9,498 bases of DNA from JAFGBH01 sp964430915 (GTDB lineage: Bacteria; Desulfobacterota; Syntrophia; Syntrophales; UBA2210), in contig CAYSHT010000087.1 of the NCBI GenBank assembly GCA_964430915.1, forward strand, positions 1-9,498, in the 5' to 3' direction. Positions 1 to 7,419 of the stretch are shown in pieces. Under the pieces are notes generated by a model. It did not search any database and was not told the origin of the DNA. It saw only the letters and a program-made list of their open reading frames with translations. Made by a program: the position numbers and the translations under genes. The first letter of the stretch is position 1. Each line of letters starts with the position of its first letter.

Positions 1-1052
1 TACGTTACGATAATTTTCCCCTTCGGTTCATCGGTTACTTTTCCTACGATGGCAGCGTTTGTAATTCCTTCTTCATTCATTTTCTTGCACAATTCTACCG
101 CCTCCTGGTGGGGAAGAGAAATGAGAAGTCCCCCCGATGTCTGGGGATCGAACATGACATCGAAGATCCAGTCGGGGCAGGTCGCTTGCTTTTCAACCAT
201 GGAAAGGCGGAATGCTCTGTTACGGTGCAGACCGCCGGGCACAATTCCCATATCAACAAATTCCTTTATATCACCGAGTATCGGTACCGATGATGAATCG
301 ATGATCATTCCCGCATCGCTTCCCTCGATCATTTCGGCTGCGTGGCCGAGAAGGCCGAATCCCGTGACATCAGTGCAGGCGTGAATCGTAGTCGATTGAA
401 CCATCAATTCAGCAGCCTTCCTGTTCAGCTCCGTCATGGACTTCGTGGCTTTATCGACGAGTTCGTCATCCGCCATATTCGCCTTCAGTGCCGTATTGAT
501 AATTCCCGTGCCAAGCGGTTTCGTGATAATGAGAGAATCTCCCGGACGGGCACCTCTGTTCAGGATAACCTTTTCCGGGTGTACCGTTCCCGATAGGGAT
601 AACCCATATTTTAATTCATCGTCATCGACGCTGTGACCTCCAACGAGCAGGACATTTGCCTCTCTCATTTTGTCGAGGCCGCCTCTCAAAATCTCACGGA
701 GGACCGATATCTCCATCGTTTTTATGGGAAAGCAGATGACATTCATAGCCGTAAGAGGAATTCCGCCCATGGCATAGACATCGGAGAGGGCATTTGCCGC
801 CGTTACCAGGCCGAAGGTATAGGGATCATCGACGATAGGCGTAAAAAAATCGACTGTCTGGATCAGTGCGATATCATCGGTCAGTTTATACACCCCGGCA
901 TCATCACAATGCTCGATTCCGGCAATGAGATTCGGATCAGTGATGAGCGGTAAATCGCAGAGTGCCTTATTCAGGTCTCCCGGACCGATCTTGCAGGCTC
1001 ACCCCGCACCGCTTACCATTTCGGTGAGACGGATTTTCTCCCTGTCATTCAT
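1..1052 (-). CDS. selD: Selenocysteine-containing selenophosphate synthetase (selenide, water dikinase), 3' end cut by window edge
   Basis: SelD makes selenophosphate from selenide and ATP, the selenium donor for selenocysteyl-tRNA synthesis and for selenouridine in tRNA. The reading frame starts at ATG 1052-1050, with AAGGA about 10 nt upstream, and is open to position 1 except for a single TGA at 999-1001 (codon 18). The sequence around it reads SGAG-U-ACKIGP. This aligns with E. coli GAG-C-GCK, so the TGA replaces catalytic Cys17 and the essential lysine is K21. Other family hallmarks are TDVTGFGLLGH from residue 227, GIVPGGLHRN, and DPQTSGGLL from residue 302. About 350 codons are visible against 347 residues in E. 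coli, so only a few codons should lie outside the window. Reading TGA as stop would give a 17-residue peptide, while the frame after it is a perfect SelD, so selenocysteine is by far the best reading. The gene is divergent from a LysR regulator. Confidence 0.95.
974..1001 (-). promoter_or_regulatory. Candidate bacterial SECIS element with the Sec UGA codon of selD
   Basis: Downstream of the TGA (1001-999) the coding strand carries GGTC (986-983), a five-base loop CGGGA (982-978) and GACC (977-974), giving a perfect 4-bp stem. The apical loop begins 16 nt after the TGA and has a G as its second base. Both agree with the general rules for bacterial SECIS hairpins, which SelB reads to insert selenocysteine. 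A further GCCT/AGGC pairing could close the base of the structure. The stem is short and was drawn by eye, so the exact fold is uncertain even though the recoding itself is well supported. Confidence 0.6.
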
Positions 1053-1095
1053 GAGTGCCCATTCCTTCTCTTGATATATTTTTTCTCCGTTAGGG

Positions 1096-1124
1096 AAATT
1101 AGCGGAATGAAATGAATAAGTCAA
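1096..1124 (-). promoter_or_regulatory. Sigma-70-like promoter of selD
   Basis: On the minus strand, TTGACT (1124-1119) is followed after exactly 17 bases by TAATTT (1101-1096). This -35/-10 pair lies 44 nt upstream of the selD ATG. The -35 hexamer lies within the spacer of the inverted repeat at 1111-1131, so a protein bound to that repeat would contact the polymerase site directly. Confidence 0.6.
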
Positions 1125-1143
1125 ATTCATTATTGTTATGAAT
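1111..1143. promoter_or_regulatory. Putative LysR operator: three alternating half-sites in the selD-lysR intergenic region
   Basis: AATGAAT (1111-1117) and ATTCATT (1125-1131) form a perfect 7-bp inverted repeat with a 7-bp spacer. A third half-site, ATGAAT (1138-1143), forms a second inverted repeat with ATTCAT (1125-1130), again with a 7-bp spacer. The half-site centres are therefore 13 bp apart. LysR-type regulators usually bind such dyads in the region shared with a divergent target gene, often with more than one site, which fits this placement. The motif is AT-rich, so chance contributes somewhat. It is not a strict T-N11-A box centred on the dyad. Confidence 0.5.
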
Positions 1144-1183
1144 AGCTGTTGATTATGTGGAATTGTTATGGTATCCCGACTCC

Positions 1184-2122
1184 ATGAATTACAGTAATTT
1201 CAGGAATATCACTATTCAACAGCTCGAATCCCTCGTCAATGTGGTCAAAGAGCGGAGTTTCAGCAGGGCGGCAAAAAAGATGAGACTCTCCCAGCCCTCC
1301 CTGACGAAACATATTCAGCATCTTGAAGACATTGTCGGTGCCAGGGTGATGGTGAGAAAGCAGACTGGTATCAGCCTTACCCCGGAAGGCAGAATCATCT
1401 ACGAGAGTGCGAAGCGGATATTCAGGATGATTGACGAAACGGGGGAGAAAATCGCCCGGATGCACGAGAATGAAGCGGGAAACATCTACATAACGGCCAG
1501 TACGATACCGGCTACCTATATCCTTCCTCACCTTATTCAGGCCTTTAAAGATTTATATCCGGAGATCAACTGTTTTGTGAAAACGCGCGACAGCGAAGAG
1601 ACGGTGGCCATGATCCTGGATGATGAGGCAGAAATCGGATTTATCGGGAGGCCCATTGAACACGGGAAACTTTATGCCGAGAGGTTGTGGAAGGATCAAA
1701 TGATACTGGTGGTGCCGCAACAGCATAAATGGGCGGGCAGAAAATCTGTCAGTCTCGATGAGATTTCAGGGGAACCGTTTGTCATAAGAGAACGCGGTTC
1801 GGCTACGAGGGCCACACTGGAGAAGTATCTCCATGAAGAGAAAACGAGGGATCTTTCGACCTTCAATATCATAGGCGAGATGGGGAGTTCCGAGGCGGTC
1901 AAGGAGGCTGTCATCGCAGGGCTCGGTATATCCATCATCTCTCATCATGCGGTGAGAAGGGAAATAAGGAGCGGCTTCCTCATCGAAATACCCGTAAGAA
2001 ATTGTCGAATTGAACGGGATTTCTATGTTATCTACAAGAAGCAGTTGAACCTGATGAAACATCACCAGCTCTTTTTTGATTTTTTGAGGACCTTTGAGAT
2101 ACGTGAGAGTTATGGGGAATAA
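1184..2122 (+). CDS. LysR-family transcriptional regulator, probably of selenium metabolism
   Basis: This is a typical LysR regulator of 312 residues from ATG 1184. The N-terminal winged helix-turn-helix spans about residues 10-70: the recognition region contains FSRAAKKMRLSQPSLTKHI, followed by the LTPEGR wing. The periplasmic-binding-protein-like effector domain starts near residue 98 (NIYITASTIPATYILP) and has the usual LILVVPQQHKW-like and GLGISIIS stretches. GTG 1157 is an alternative start that would add nine residues. Neither start has a strong Shine-Dalgarno, and the ATG gives the normal LysR N-terminus. Position next to and divergent from selD matches the group called, from memory, selenium metabolism-associated LysR regulators. 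Its effector is unknown; a selenium species or a metabolite linked to the downstream threonine synthase are possibilities. The 3' end overlaps thrC, suggesting co-transcription. Confidence 0.9.
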   Translation: MNYSNFRNITIQQLESLVNVVKERSFSRAAKKMRLSQPSLTKHIQHLEDIVGARVMVRKQTGISLTPEGRIIYESAKRIFRMIDETGEKIARMHENEAGNIYITASTIPATYILPHLIQAFKDLYPEINCFVKTRDSEETVAMILDDEAEIGFIGRPIEHGKLYAERLWKDQMILVVPQQHKWAGRKSVSLDEISGEPFVIRERGSATRATLEKYLHEEKTRDLSTFNIIGEMGSSEAVKEAVIAGLGISIISHHAVRREIRSGFLIEIPVRNCRIERDFYVIYKKQLNLMKHHQLFFDFLRTFEIRESYGE

Positions 2123-3376
2123 GCTTCATTATTACAGTACGAACAGGAACCTGGAAGGGGTTTATGGCATAAAGCCTTTTAAAGGATACGTATCGTTTCG
2201 CGATGCCCTGCTCCAGGGGCAGGCGCCCGATGAGGGGCTCTATGTACCTGAGACGATTCCCTCTCTTTTGTATGAGGACATTTTCTCACTCAAAGGGAAA
2301 CCTTATGTCGAGGCCGCCATGCTCGTAGCCGGGACCTTTCTCGGCGGTGAGGTCGATGAAAAACTATTGAAAAAAATTATTGAGGATTCCTATCCCTTCC
2401 CCGTACCTCTTGAAAATGTCTACGATCGAAAATACGTCATGCGCCTCGATCAGGGACCCACGGCTTCATTCAAGGATTTTGCTGCCCGTATGATGGCCCG
2501 TCTCATGAGCTATTTTCGTCCCAGAGGGAAACGACTCAACGTCCTCGTCGCAACGTCGGGCGACACGGGAAGTGCCGTTGGAGAGGCATTCAAGGGTGTG
2601 GAAGGGATCAGCGTCAATATCCTTTATCCCGCTGAGGAGGTGAGCGGGAGACAGAAAAAACAGCTTGATACGATTGGTGAAAACGTGCAGGCACTTTCGG
2701 TAAAAGGAAAGTTCGATGACTGCCAGAATCTTGTAAAAGAAGCCTTTTCGGATCCTTCACTCGAATATCTCAATTTTACCTCGGCAAACTCGATTAATTT
2801 CGGACGCATACTTCCCCAGATGATTTATTATGTCTACGCCTACTCCCAGTTATGTGAAAAAGGCGAGGAAATCGTAATATGTGTGCCTTCCGGTAACTTC
2901 GGGAATGCCCTTGGCTGCGATTACGCCCGNNNNNNNNNNNNNNNNNNNNNNNNNNNNNNNNNNNNNNNNNNNNNNNNNNNNNNNNNNNNNNNNNNNNNNN
3001 NNNNNNNNNNNNNNNNNNNNNNNNNNNNNTGAGGAAGCGAATCTTTTCAGTCAGTGTCTCCGATGAAATGACTAAGGACTGTATCAGGAAGGCCTACGAT
3101 ACCTACGGTCTGATTCTGGAGCCCCACGGTGCCGTGGGCTGGCGTGGCCTTGAGATATATCTCGAAAGGGAAGGGGATTTTCCCCTCTGTGTCTCCCTCG
3201 AGACGGCCCACCCGGCCAAGTTTCCCGACGAGATCATAGAACTCCTCCATATTGCCCCTGACGTTCCCGATAGTATGAAGGACCTGGAGAAGAGGGAAGG
3301 CGAGCCGATCGAACTGACGGGCGATTACGGTGAATTCAGGGAATACCTGAAGGATAATTTGAAAAGGGGAAAGTAG
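2112..3376 (+). CDS. thrC: Threonine synthase, interrupted by an assembly gap
   Basis: Threonine synthase is a PLP enzyme that converts O-phospho-L-homoserine to L-threonine plus phosphate, the last step of threonine biosynthesis. With ATG 2112 as start, the N-terminus has the YYSTNRN motif and VSFRDALLQG. The PLP-binding lysine is K121 in GPTASFKDFAARMM. The phosphate-binding TSGDTGS lies at 148-154, NSINFGRILPQ at 226-236 and SGNFG at 260-264. After the N run the protein resumes in another frame with SVSVSDEMTKDC, LEPHGAVGWRGLE and TAHPAKFPDEI, all C-terminal threonine synthase features, and ends at TAG 3374-3376. Comparison with E. coli ThrC suggests about 55-60 residues are missing, more than the 100 N allow, so the frame change is only a placeholder effect. 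The start lies 11 nt inside the lysR gene, which implies translational coupling. TTG 2094 is a less likely upstream start. Confidence 0.92.
2930..3029. other. Assembly gap (100 N) inside thrC
   Basis: This is a run of exactly 100 unknown bases, the usual placeholder for a scaffold join of unknown length. The two thrC halves are in different frames relative to this length, so the real gap is not 100 bp. Homology suggests roughly 150-200 bp. Confidence 0.99.
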
Positions 3377-3384
3377 GCCCCTTT
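3363..3384. terminator. Hairpin shared by the convergent thrC and solute-binding-protein gene ends
   Basis: AAAGGGG (3363-3369) pairs perfectly with CCCCTTT (3378-3384) around an 8-nt loop that contains the thrC stop codon. Read on the minus strand, the second arm continues CCCCTTTTC, a short U-tract, so the hairpin may terminate the minus-strand operon. The plus strand has only a short run of Ts in this position. The two genes are separated by just 19 nt, so a bidirectional terminator is plausible, but the stem is short. Confidence 0.45.
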
Positions 3385-3395
3385 CACCCGCATCC

Positions 3396-5014
3396 TTATT
3401 TTGTCATCATGTAGCGTTGCTCTCCCTTCGGGGCGTACCACTCGATAAAATTGTATCCGATACCGATGGCTGAAGGCTCGATTCCCTTGAAGCGGGAACT
3501 GATGATGGGAAGTGCATCGGGAACGTAGAGGAATGTATAGGGCTGTTCCTCGGCGATTATCTCCTGCATTCTATAGTAACACTCTTTCCTTTCGGTCTGA
3601 TCGAAGGTGCCCCTCCCTTTTTCGAGTAGCTCGTCAATTTCACTGTTTTTGAAGGATATGAAATTAAGCTCTCCCGGTTTCGTCTTACTCGAGTGCCATA
3701 CATCGTAGGGGTCGGGATCGAGGGTGATAGTCCACCCCAGGATGGTGGCCTCGAAGTCCTTTTTGTTGATGAATTCGTTTATAAAGGCGGCCCATTCTAT
3801 AATCCGGATTTTGACCTCTATTCCTATGTTGGCGAGTCTCCTCTGTATGATCTCGGCGCATTTCGCCCTCATCTCGTTTCCCTGATTTGTGATGATTTCA
3901 AAGGAGAAGGGTATTCCCTCCCGGTCAAGGATGCCGTCTCCGTCGGTATCTGTCCACCCCGCTTCCTTCAACAGTTCCTTCGCTTTTTCAGGATCATAGG
4001 TGTATCGCTTTATGTCGGGATTATAGGGCCATGTCCCCGGCTTGAAAGGCCCCGTGGCCACCTTTCCAAGCCCCAAAAGAACGCCGTCAATTATCTCTTC
4101 CTTGTTTATGGCATGGGTTATTGCCTGTCTGACCCTCTTGTCCTGAAAGAGGGGCTTTTCGAGATTGTAGCCGAGATAGGTATAGCCGAAGGAGAGGTAT
4201 CGGTACTTGTTGAAGTTTTCACGGAAGAGATCGTTTTCCGTCTGCCTTGTATGCTGGAGGGGGGTGAGATTCATCTCGTCGATGCCCTTTGCCCGGAGTT
4301 CGAGAAACATCGTCGCCATATCGGGGATTATACGCATTATATAGCCGTCTATATAGGGCCTCCCTTCAAAATAGTCGCGGTTTGACACAAGGACTATTTT
4401 CTGTCCCGTTATCCACTGCTTGAAGATATATGGCCCGGTGCCGATGGGGTGTCTCGTCAGGGGAGATTTCGTGATGTCTTTCCCTTCCAGAAGGTGTTTC
4501 GGCAGTATGGCGGATCCCCAGCTGGTGAGTGCCGTTGCAAAGGGTTGGTCATAGGTGACACGAAAAGTATGGGAATCTATGACCTCCGCCTTTTTTACCT
4601 TCAAAAAGTCGCCTGCGTAGGCCGTGGGTGTTTTCGGATCAATCGTGACCTCATAGGTATAGAGGACGTCATCGGCGGTGAATGGCTCCCCGTCGTGCCA
4701 TCTTACTCCCTTTCTCAGGTGAAAGGTAATGACGAGGCCGTCTTTGGAGATATCCCAGGATTCTGCAAGATCACCAACGACATTCGTATCTTTGTCATAT
4801 TTTATGAGGCCGTTGAATACCATGCCTGATATCCCGTGTGATGTGCTGTCCGTGGAGAGGATAGGGATGAGATTTGAGGCATCGCCGATTGAACCTTCAA
4901 CGATGATGTCACCGTAGGCGGGGCCGCTTTCTTCAGAGACATTTTTTGCCCCGGAGTTATTCTCAGGACCGCTGCTCCCGCAGGACCAGAAGAGAAAGAA
5001 GATAAAGATGAATA
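3396..5014 (-). CDS. Extracytoplasmic solute-binding lipoprotein, SBP_5 (peptide/nickel ABC transporter) family; N-terminus in gap
   Basis: This is the substrate-capturing component of an ABC importer of the DppA/OppA/NikA type, anchored outside the membrane by a lipid. About 538 residues are visible, close to full length. The visible start is the end of a lipoprotein signal peptide: a Phe/Ile-rich core, then WSC with the lipobox cysteine, then a Gly/Ser/Asn linker. Family features follow in order: a conserved N-terminal lobe with NGLIKYD, LAESWDIS and FHLRKGVRWHDGEPFTADDV, then GTGPYIFKQW, RVRQAITHAINKEEI and DPEKAKELLKEAGW. The DTDGDGILDREG loop resembles a calcium-binding loop seen in some relatives. 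The start codon and basic n-region, probably about ten residues, fall in the N run. No permease or ATPase gene is adjacent, so its partners must be elsewhere. It lies downstream of pncA-pncB on the same strand. The ligand cannot be told from sequence. Confidence 0.88.
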
Positions 5015-5114
5015 NNNNNNNNNNNNNNNNNNNNNNNNNNNNNNNNNNNNNNNNNNNNNNNNNNNNNNNNNNNNNNNNNNNNNNNNNNNNNNNNNNNNNN
5101 NNNNNNNNNNNNNN
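5015..5114. other. Assembly gap (100 N) at the start of the solute-binding protein gene
   Basis: This second run of exactly 100 unknown bases is a scaffold placeholder. It hides the start codon, ribosome binding site and n-region of the signal peptide of the lipoprotein gene. The real length is unknown. The T-rich 89 bp between the gap and the pncB stop (5115-5203) hold no supported gene. Confidence 0.99.
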
Positions 5115-5203
5115 TGGCACTCTATACAGAAAGTTCTCTTAAATAAAATAAAAAAGATGGATTTTCTCGACAAAAGAGAAGTCGATTTTGAGGAGTTCTC
5201 CTA

Positions 5204-6541
5204 TCAGGGGAGCTTTTCTTCCACCTTCTTTTTTAATCTTGCAAGCTCATCGGATATTTCGACGGGGTAGGGGTCCGATTTTTCGAGACTCTTCAGCGAC
5301 GGTGGAAGGGTTTCGTATTCATGTAAGGTATAGTGCTTGATTTCCTCGAGCGGCCGGGGTGCTTCCAGCCTTTTCCCCTTTTTCATGAATTGTCGCAGGA
5401 GGGGCGTACCCTCCTTTGTATCTTTGTCGATCGTTATGATGTCTTTCGACATTACCGACCTTTCATACGTTCGAAATACCTGCTTGGGGCCGGGCAGTGT
5501 TGCCTTCCCTTCCGATTTTTTAAGCTTTGGCTCGCCTCCGTATTCCGTGAGCTTGTAGGCGCAGTCGAAATAGGGGATATCGGCCGATGTGTCCAGACGG
5601 GTCCCCACGCCGAAACCGTCGATAGGCGCACCCTTTTCGAATAAATCCCGAATCATAAACTCATCAAGATTTCCGCTCACGAAGATGTGTACATCTTTGA
5701 GACCGCCATCGTCGAGGATTGTTCTCACCTTTCTGCTCAGTTCGGCCAGATCGCCGCTGTCGAGACGGACGGCGTTTACTTTAATTCCTCTTTTTTTCAG
5801 AAATTCCGCTGTTTCGACGACCTTTTCGGCACCTTTCAGTGTGTCGTAGGTGTCGATGAGAAGGGTGACATTTCCGGGGTTGGAAAGGGCAAAGTTTATG
5901 AAGGCCTCTTTCTCGTTTTTCTGTGCCTCGATGAATGAATGGGCCATGGTTCCGAAGATCGGTATGCCATAGAGAGGCTCGGCAATAACCGTTGCAGTTC
6001 CGGTGAATCCCGCGATATATGAGGCACGGGCGGCAAAGAGGCCTGCCTCTGCCCCGTGGGTCCTCCTGAGGCCGAAGTCGATCAGACTGGCCTTCCCTTC
6101 AGCCGCGAGGTAGCAGCGGGCGGCCTTTGTGGCGATTAATGACTGGAAATGGATGATATTTATTATTCGACTCTCGATCAGCTGCGCCTCGGGAAGCGGT
6201 GCCGTGATACGAATAACCGGTTCATTTGGAAAAAAAACGGTTCCCTCGGGGAGGGCATGCACGTCACCTTCGAATCTGAACTCTCGAAGGTACTGAAGAA
6301 GACCCTCGGTGAATCTCCCGGTTCCTTCGAGATAGACCAGCTCTTCATCGGAAAATCGGCATTCTTCGAGAAAATCCAGTACCGTTTCAAGACCCGCCGA
6401 CACGAAGAAATTCCGGCTCTCCGGCATGTTTCGTATGAAGAATTCGAAGACAGCCTCCCCATGCATGTCGTGATCGATATAACCCTGCAGCATGGTGAGC
6501 TGATAGAGATCGGTGAGAAGCGGGCTTGTGAGAGGATTCAT
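5204..6541 (-). CDS. pncB: Nicotinate phosphoribosyltransferase
   Basis: The enzyme joins nicotinate to PRPP, using ATP, to give nicotinate mononucleotide, the committing step of the Preiss-Handler NAD salvage route. The 445-residue protein has the family start PLLTDLYQLTMLQGY and the segment NFFVSAGLETVLDFLEE. It also has DFGLRRTHGAEAGL (155-168) and GTMAHSF, with H201 at the position of the catalytic histidine that is phosphorylated in E. coli PncB. LLIDTYDT (227-234) and RLDSGDL (259-265) belong to the phosphoribosyl-binding barrel. The length agrees with the longer bacterial/NAPRT-type subfamily. It starts at ATG 6541, only 5 nt after the pncA stop, so the two are co-transcribed and the product of one is the substrate of the other. 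The protein is cytoplasmic and has no signal peptide. Confidence 0.96.
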   Translation of the reverse strand: MNPLTSPLLTDLYQLTMLQGYIDHDMHGEAVFEFFIRNMPESRNFFVSAGLETVLDFLEECRFSDEELVYLEGTGRFTEGLLQYLREFRFEGDVHALPEGTVFFPNEPVIRITAPLPEAQLIESRIINIIHFQSLIATKAARCYLAAEGKASLIDFGLRRTHGAEAGLFAARASYIAGFTGTATVIAEPLYGIPIFGTMAHSFIEAQKNEKEAFINFALSNPGNVTLLIDTYDTLKGAEKVVETAEFLKKRGIKVNAVRLDSGDLAELSRKVRTILDDGGLKDVHIFVSGNLDEFMIRDLFEKGAPIDGFGVGTRLDTSADIPYFDCAYKLTEYGGEPKLKKSEGKATLPGPKQVFRTYERSVMSKDIITIDKDTKEGTPLLRQFMKKGKRLEAPRPLEEIKHYTLHEYETLPPSLKSLEKSDPYPVEISDELARLKKKVEEKLP

Positions 6542-6546
6542 GTCAA

Positions 6547-7161
6547 TTACCCTATGGATTCTGACGTCAGGAACCGTGTGCCCCTTTCCGTCATATCCTG
6601 AAAAGCCCTACTGCCGTCATCAGGCTTGACATTTACGGCACGCACCCCATCGGTGAGGACATAGACCTCGCATCCCATATCGAGGGCGTCGAGAACCGTG
6701 TTGAGGACGCAATAATCGGTGGCAAGTCCCCCGATGACAATCCTTCTGATGTTTTCTCTCTTCAGTGTCTCATCAAGTCTGTTCCCGTCGCCGTCGAATC
6801 CCTTCAGTCCTGAGTATTCGTCGGTATCAGGTTCCAACGCCTTGGATATGATTACGGCGCCATCAGGCACATTGAGGCTGGAGGCAAATGCCGCACCTTT
6901 CGTGTCCTTCACACAGTGGACAGGCCAGCTGCCGCCACTTTCCAGAAAAGAGGAATGGTGCGGCGGGTGCCAGTCACGGGTAAAGAAAAGGGGGAGATTT
7001 TCGTTTCGAAACTTTTGTATGATGTCATTGAGGGGTAAAATAATCCTGTCCCCTTCGGGCACCGCCAGGGCGCCGCCGGGAAGAAAGTCATTCTGTAGAT
7101 CGACGACGATAAGGGCATCTCCTCTTTGCGGAGCGAACGATTCTTCAGTCTTTGTTTTCAT
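6547..7161 (-). CDS. pncA: Nicotinamidase (isochorismatase-like hydrolase)
   Basis: Nicotinamidase hydrolyses nicotinamide to nicotinate and ammonia, feeding the following gene pncB. The 204-residue protein carries the full cysteine-hydrolase triad: D21 in VVDLQNDF, K107 in IISKALEPD and C151 in GGLATDYCV. The metal site residues are D63, H65 and H69 in TRDWHPPHHSSF, and H82 in WPVHCVKDTKGA. This pattern separates true nicotinamidases from other isochorismatase-fold hydrolases. ATG 7161 has a strong Shine-Dalgarno, GAGGAG, 7 nt upstream. This is the first gene of the minus-strand operon, with a promoter candidate at 7197-7225. A second substrate such as pyrazinamide is likely, as for other PncA enzymes, but that is family knowledge. 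Confidence 0.95.
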   Translation of the reverse strand: MKTKTEESFAPQRGDALIVVDLQNDFLPGGALAVPEGDRIILPLNDIIQKFRNENLPLFFTRDWHPPHHSSFLESGGSWPVHCVKDTKGAAFASSLNVPDGAVIISKALEPDTDEYSGLKGFDGDGNRLDETLKRENIRRIVIGGLATDYCVLNTVLDALDMGCEVYVLTDGVRAVNVKPDDGSRAFQDMTERGTRFLTSESIG

Positions 7162-7196
7162 GGATTATTCTCCTCAAATAAGACTGTTATAGTAAA

Positions 7197-7225
7197 TTAA
7201 TAGTAGTCAATAGATGAATTTTCAA
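7197..7225 (-). promoter_or_regulatory. Candidate sigma-70 promoter of the pncA-pncB operon
   Basis: On the minus strand TTGAAA (7225-7220) is followed after 17 bases by TATTAA (7202-7197), 35 nt upstream of the pncA ATG. The region is very AT-rich with a run of eight T just upstream, which could act as an UP-like element. A nearby TTGACT is not spaced properly from a TATAAC. No clear operator for an NAD regulator was seen. Confidence 0.4.
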
Positions 7226-7302
7226 GAAAAAAAAGTTAATTTCCGATATAATCCGGATATTGTTCATCTGTTTTTGTAGTCGGTTTTACAAAGATTCAGA
7301 TT

Positions 7303-7324
7303 TAATCCCAACGCATCGGGATTA
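7303..7324. repeat. Hairpin TAATCCC / GGGATTA upstream of the repeat cluster
   Basis: TAATCCC (7303-7309) pairs perfectly with GGGATTA (7318-7324) around an 8-nt loop. It sits just before the GC-rich repeats, within an otherwise gene-free spacer. No U-tract follows on either strand, so it is not a clear terminator. Its function is unknown; it may be part of a larger intergenic repeat unit. Confidence 0.4.
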
Positions 7325-7335
7325 GGTTGCCATTG

Positions 7336-7389
7336 AATTGAACAGCGAGCGCATTGCCCGCTGCTTGCGGCGGGGTTAGCGAGCGAATA
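7336..7389. repeat. Palindromic intergenic repeat, copy A
   Basis: The unit starts AATTGAACAGCGAGCGCATT, followed by a GC-rich hairpin (CCCGC / GCGGG) and the tail GTTAGCGAGCGAATA. The octamer AGCGAGCG flanks the hairpin as a direct repeat. The same unit recurs as copy C at 9434-9492, and its left part recurs in copy B at 7448. The layout resembles REP-type elements that are spread by Y1 (IS200-like, RAYT) transposases. That link is an inference, as no transposase is present here. Confidence 0.8.
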
Positions 7390-7419
7390 GAAAACAAACA
7401 TTATCCTTAACAATCGGAG

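Noticed and set aside
49..953. Several plus-strand open frames across 49-953.
   Set aside because: They are antisense shadows of the minus-strand selD, which has full family motifs through the whole region once TGA is read as selenocysteine.
999..1001. The TGA in selD as a real nonsense mutation making a pseudogene.
   Set aside because: The TGA sits exactly at the known Sec/Cys site, the rest of the frame is undamaged, and a SECIS-like hairpin follows.
1134..1157. Promoter for lysR near TTGTTA/TATGAA.
   Set aside because: No pair of hexamers with 16-18 bp spacing is convincing.
5115..5173. A TTG-started minus-strand frame with a basic, hydrophobic N-terminus that could be the lost start of the lipoprotein.
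   Set aside because: It has no ribosome binding site, is not in frame with the lipoprotein across the 100-N placeholder, and carries charged residues where the hydrophobic core should continue. It cannot be decided across the gap.
5167..5185. Hairpin TCGAC/GTCGA after pncB as a transcription terminator.
   Set aside because: The stem is only 5 bp with a 9-nt loop, and the U-tract does not follow it directly on the minus strand.
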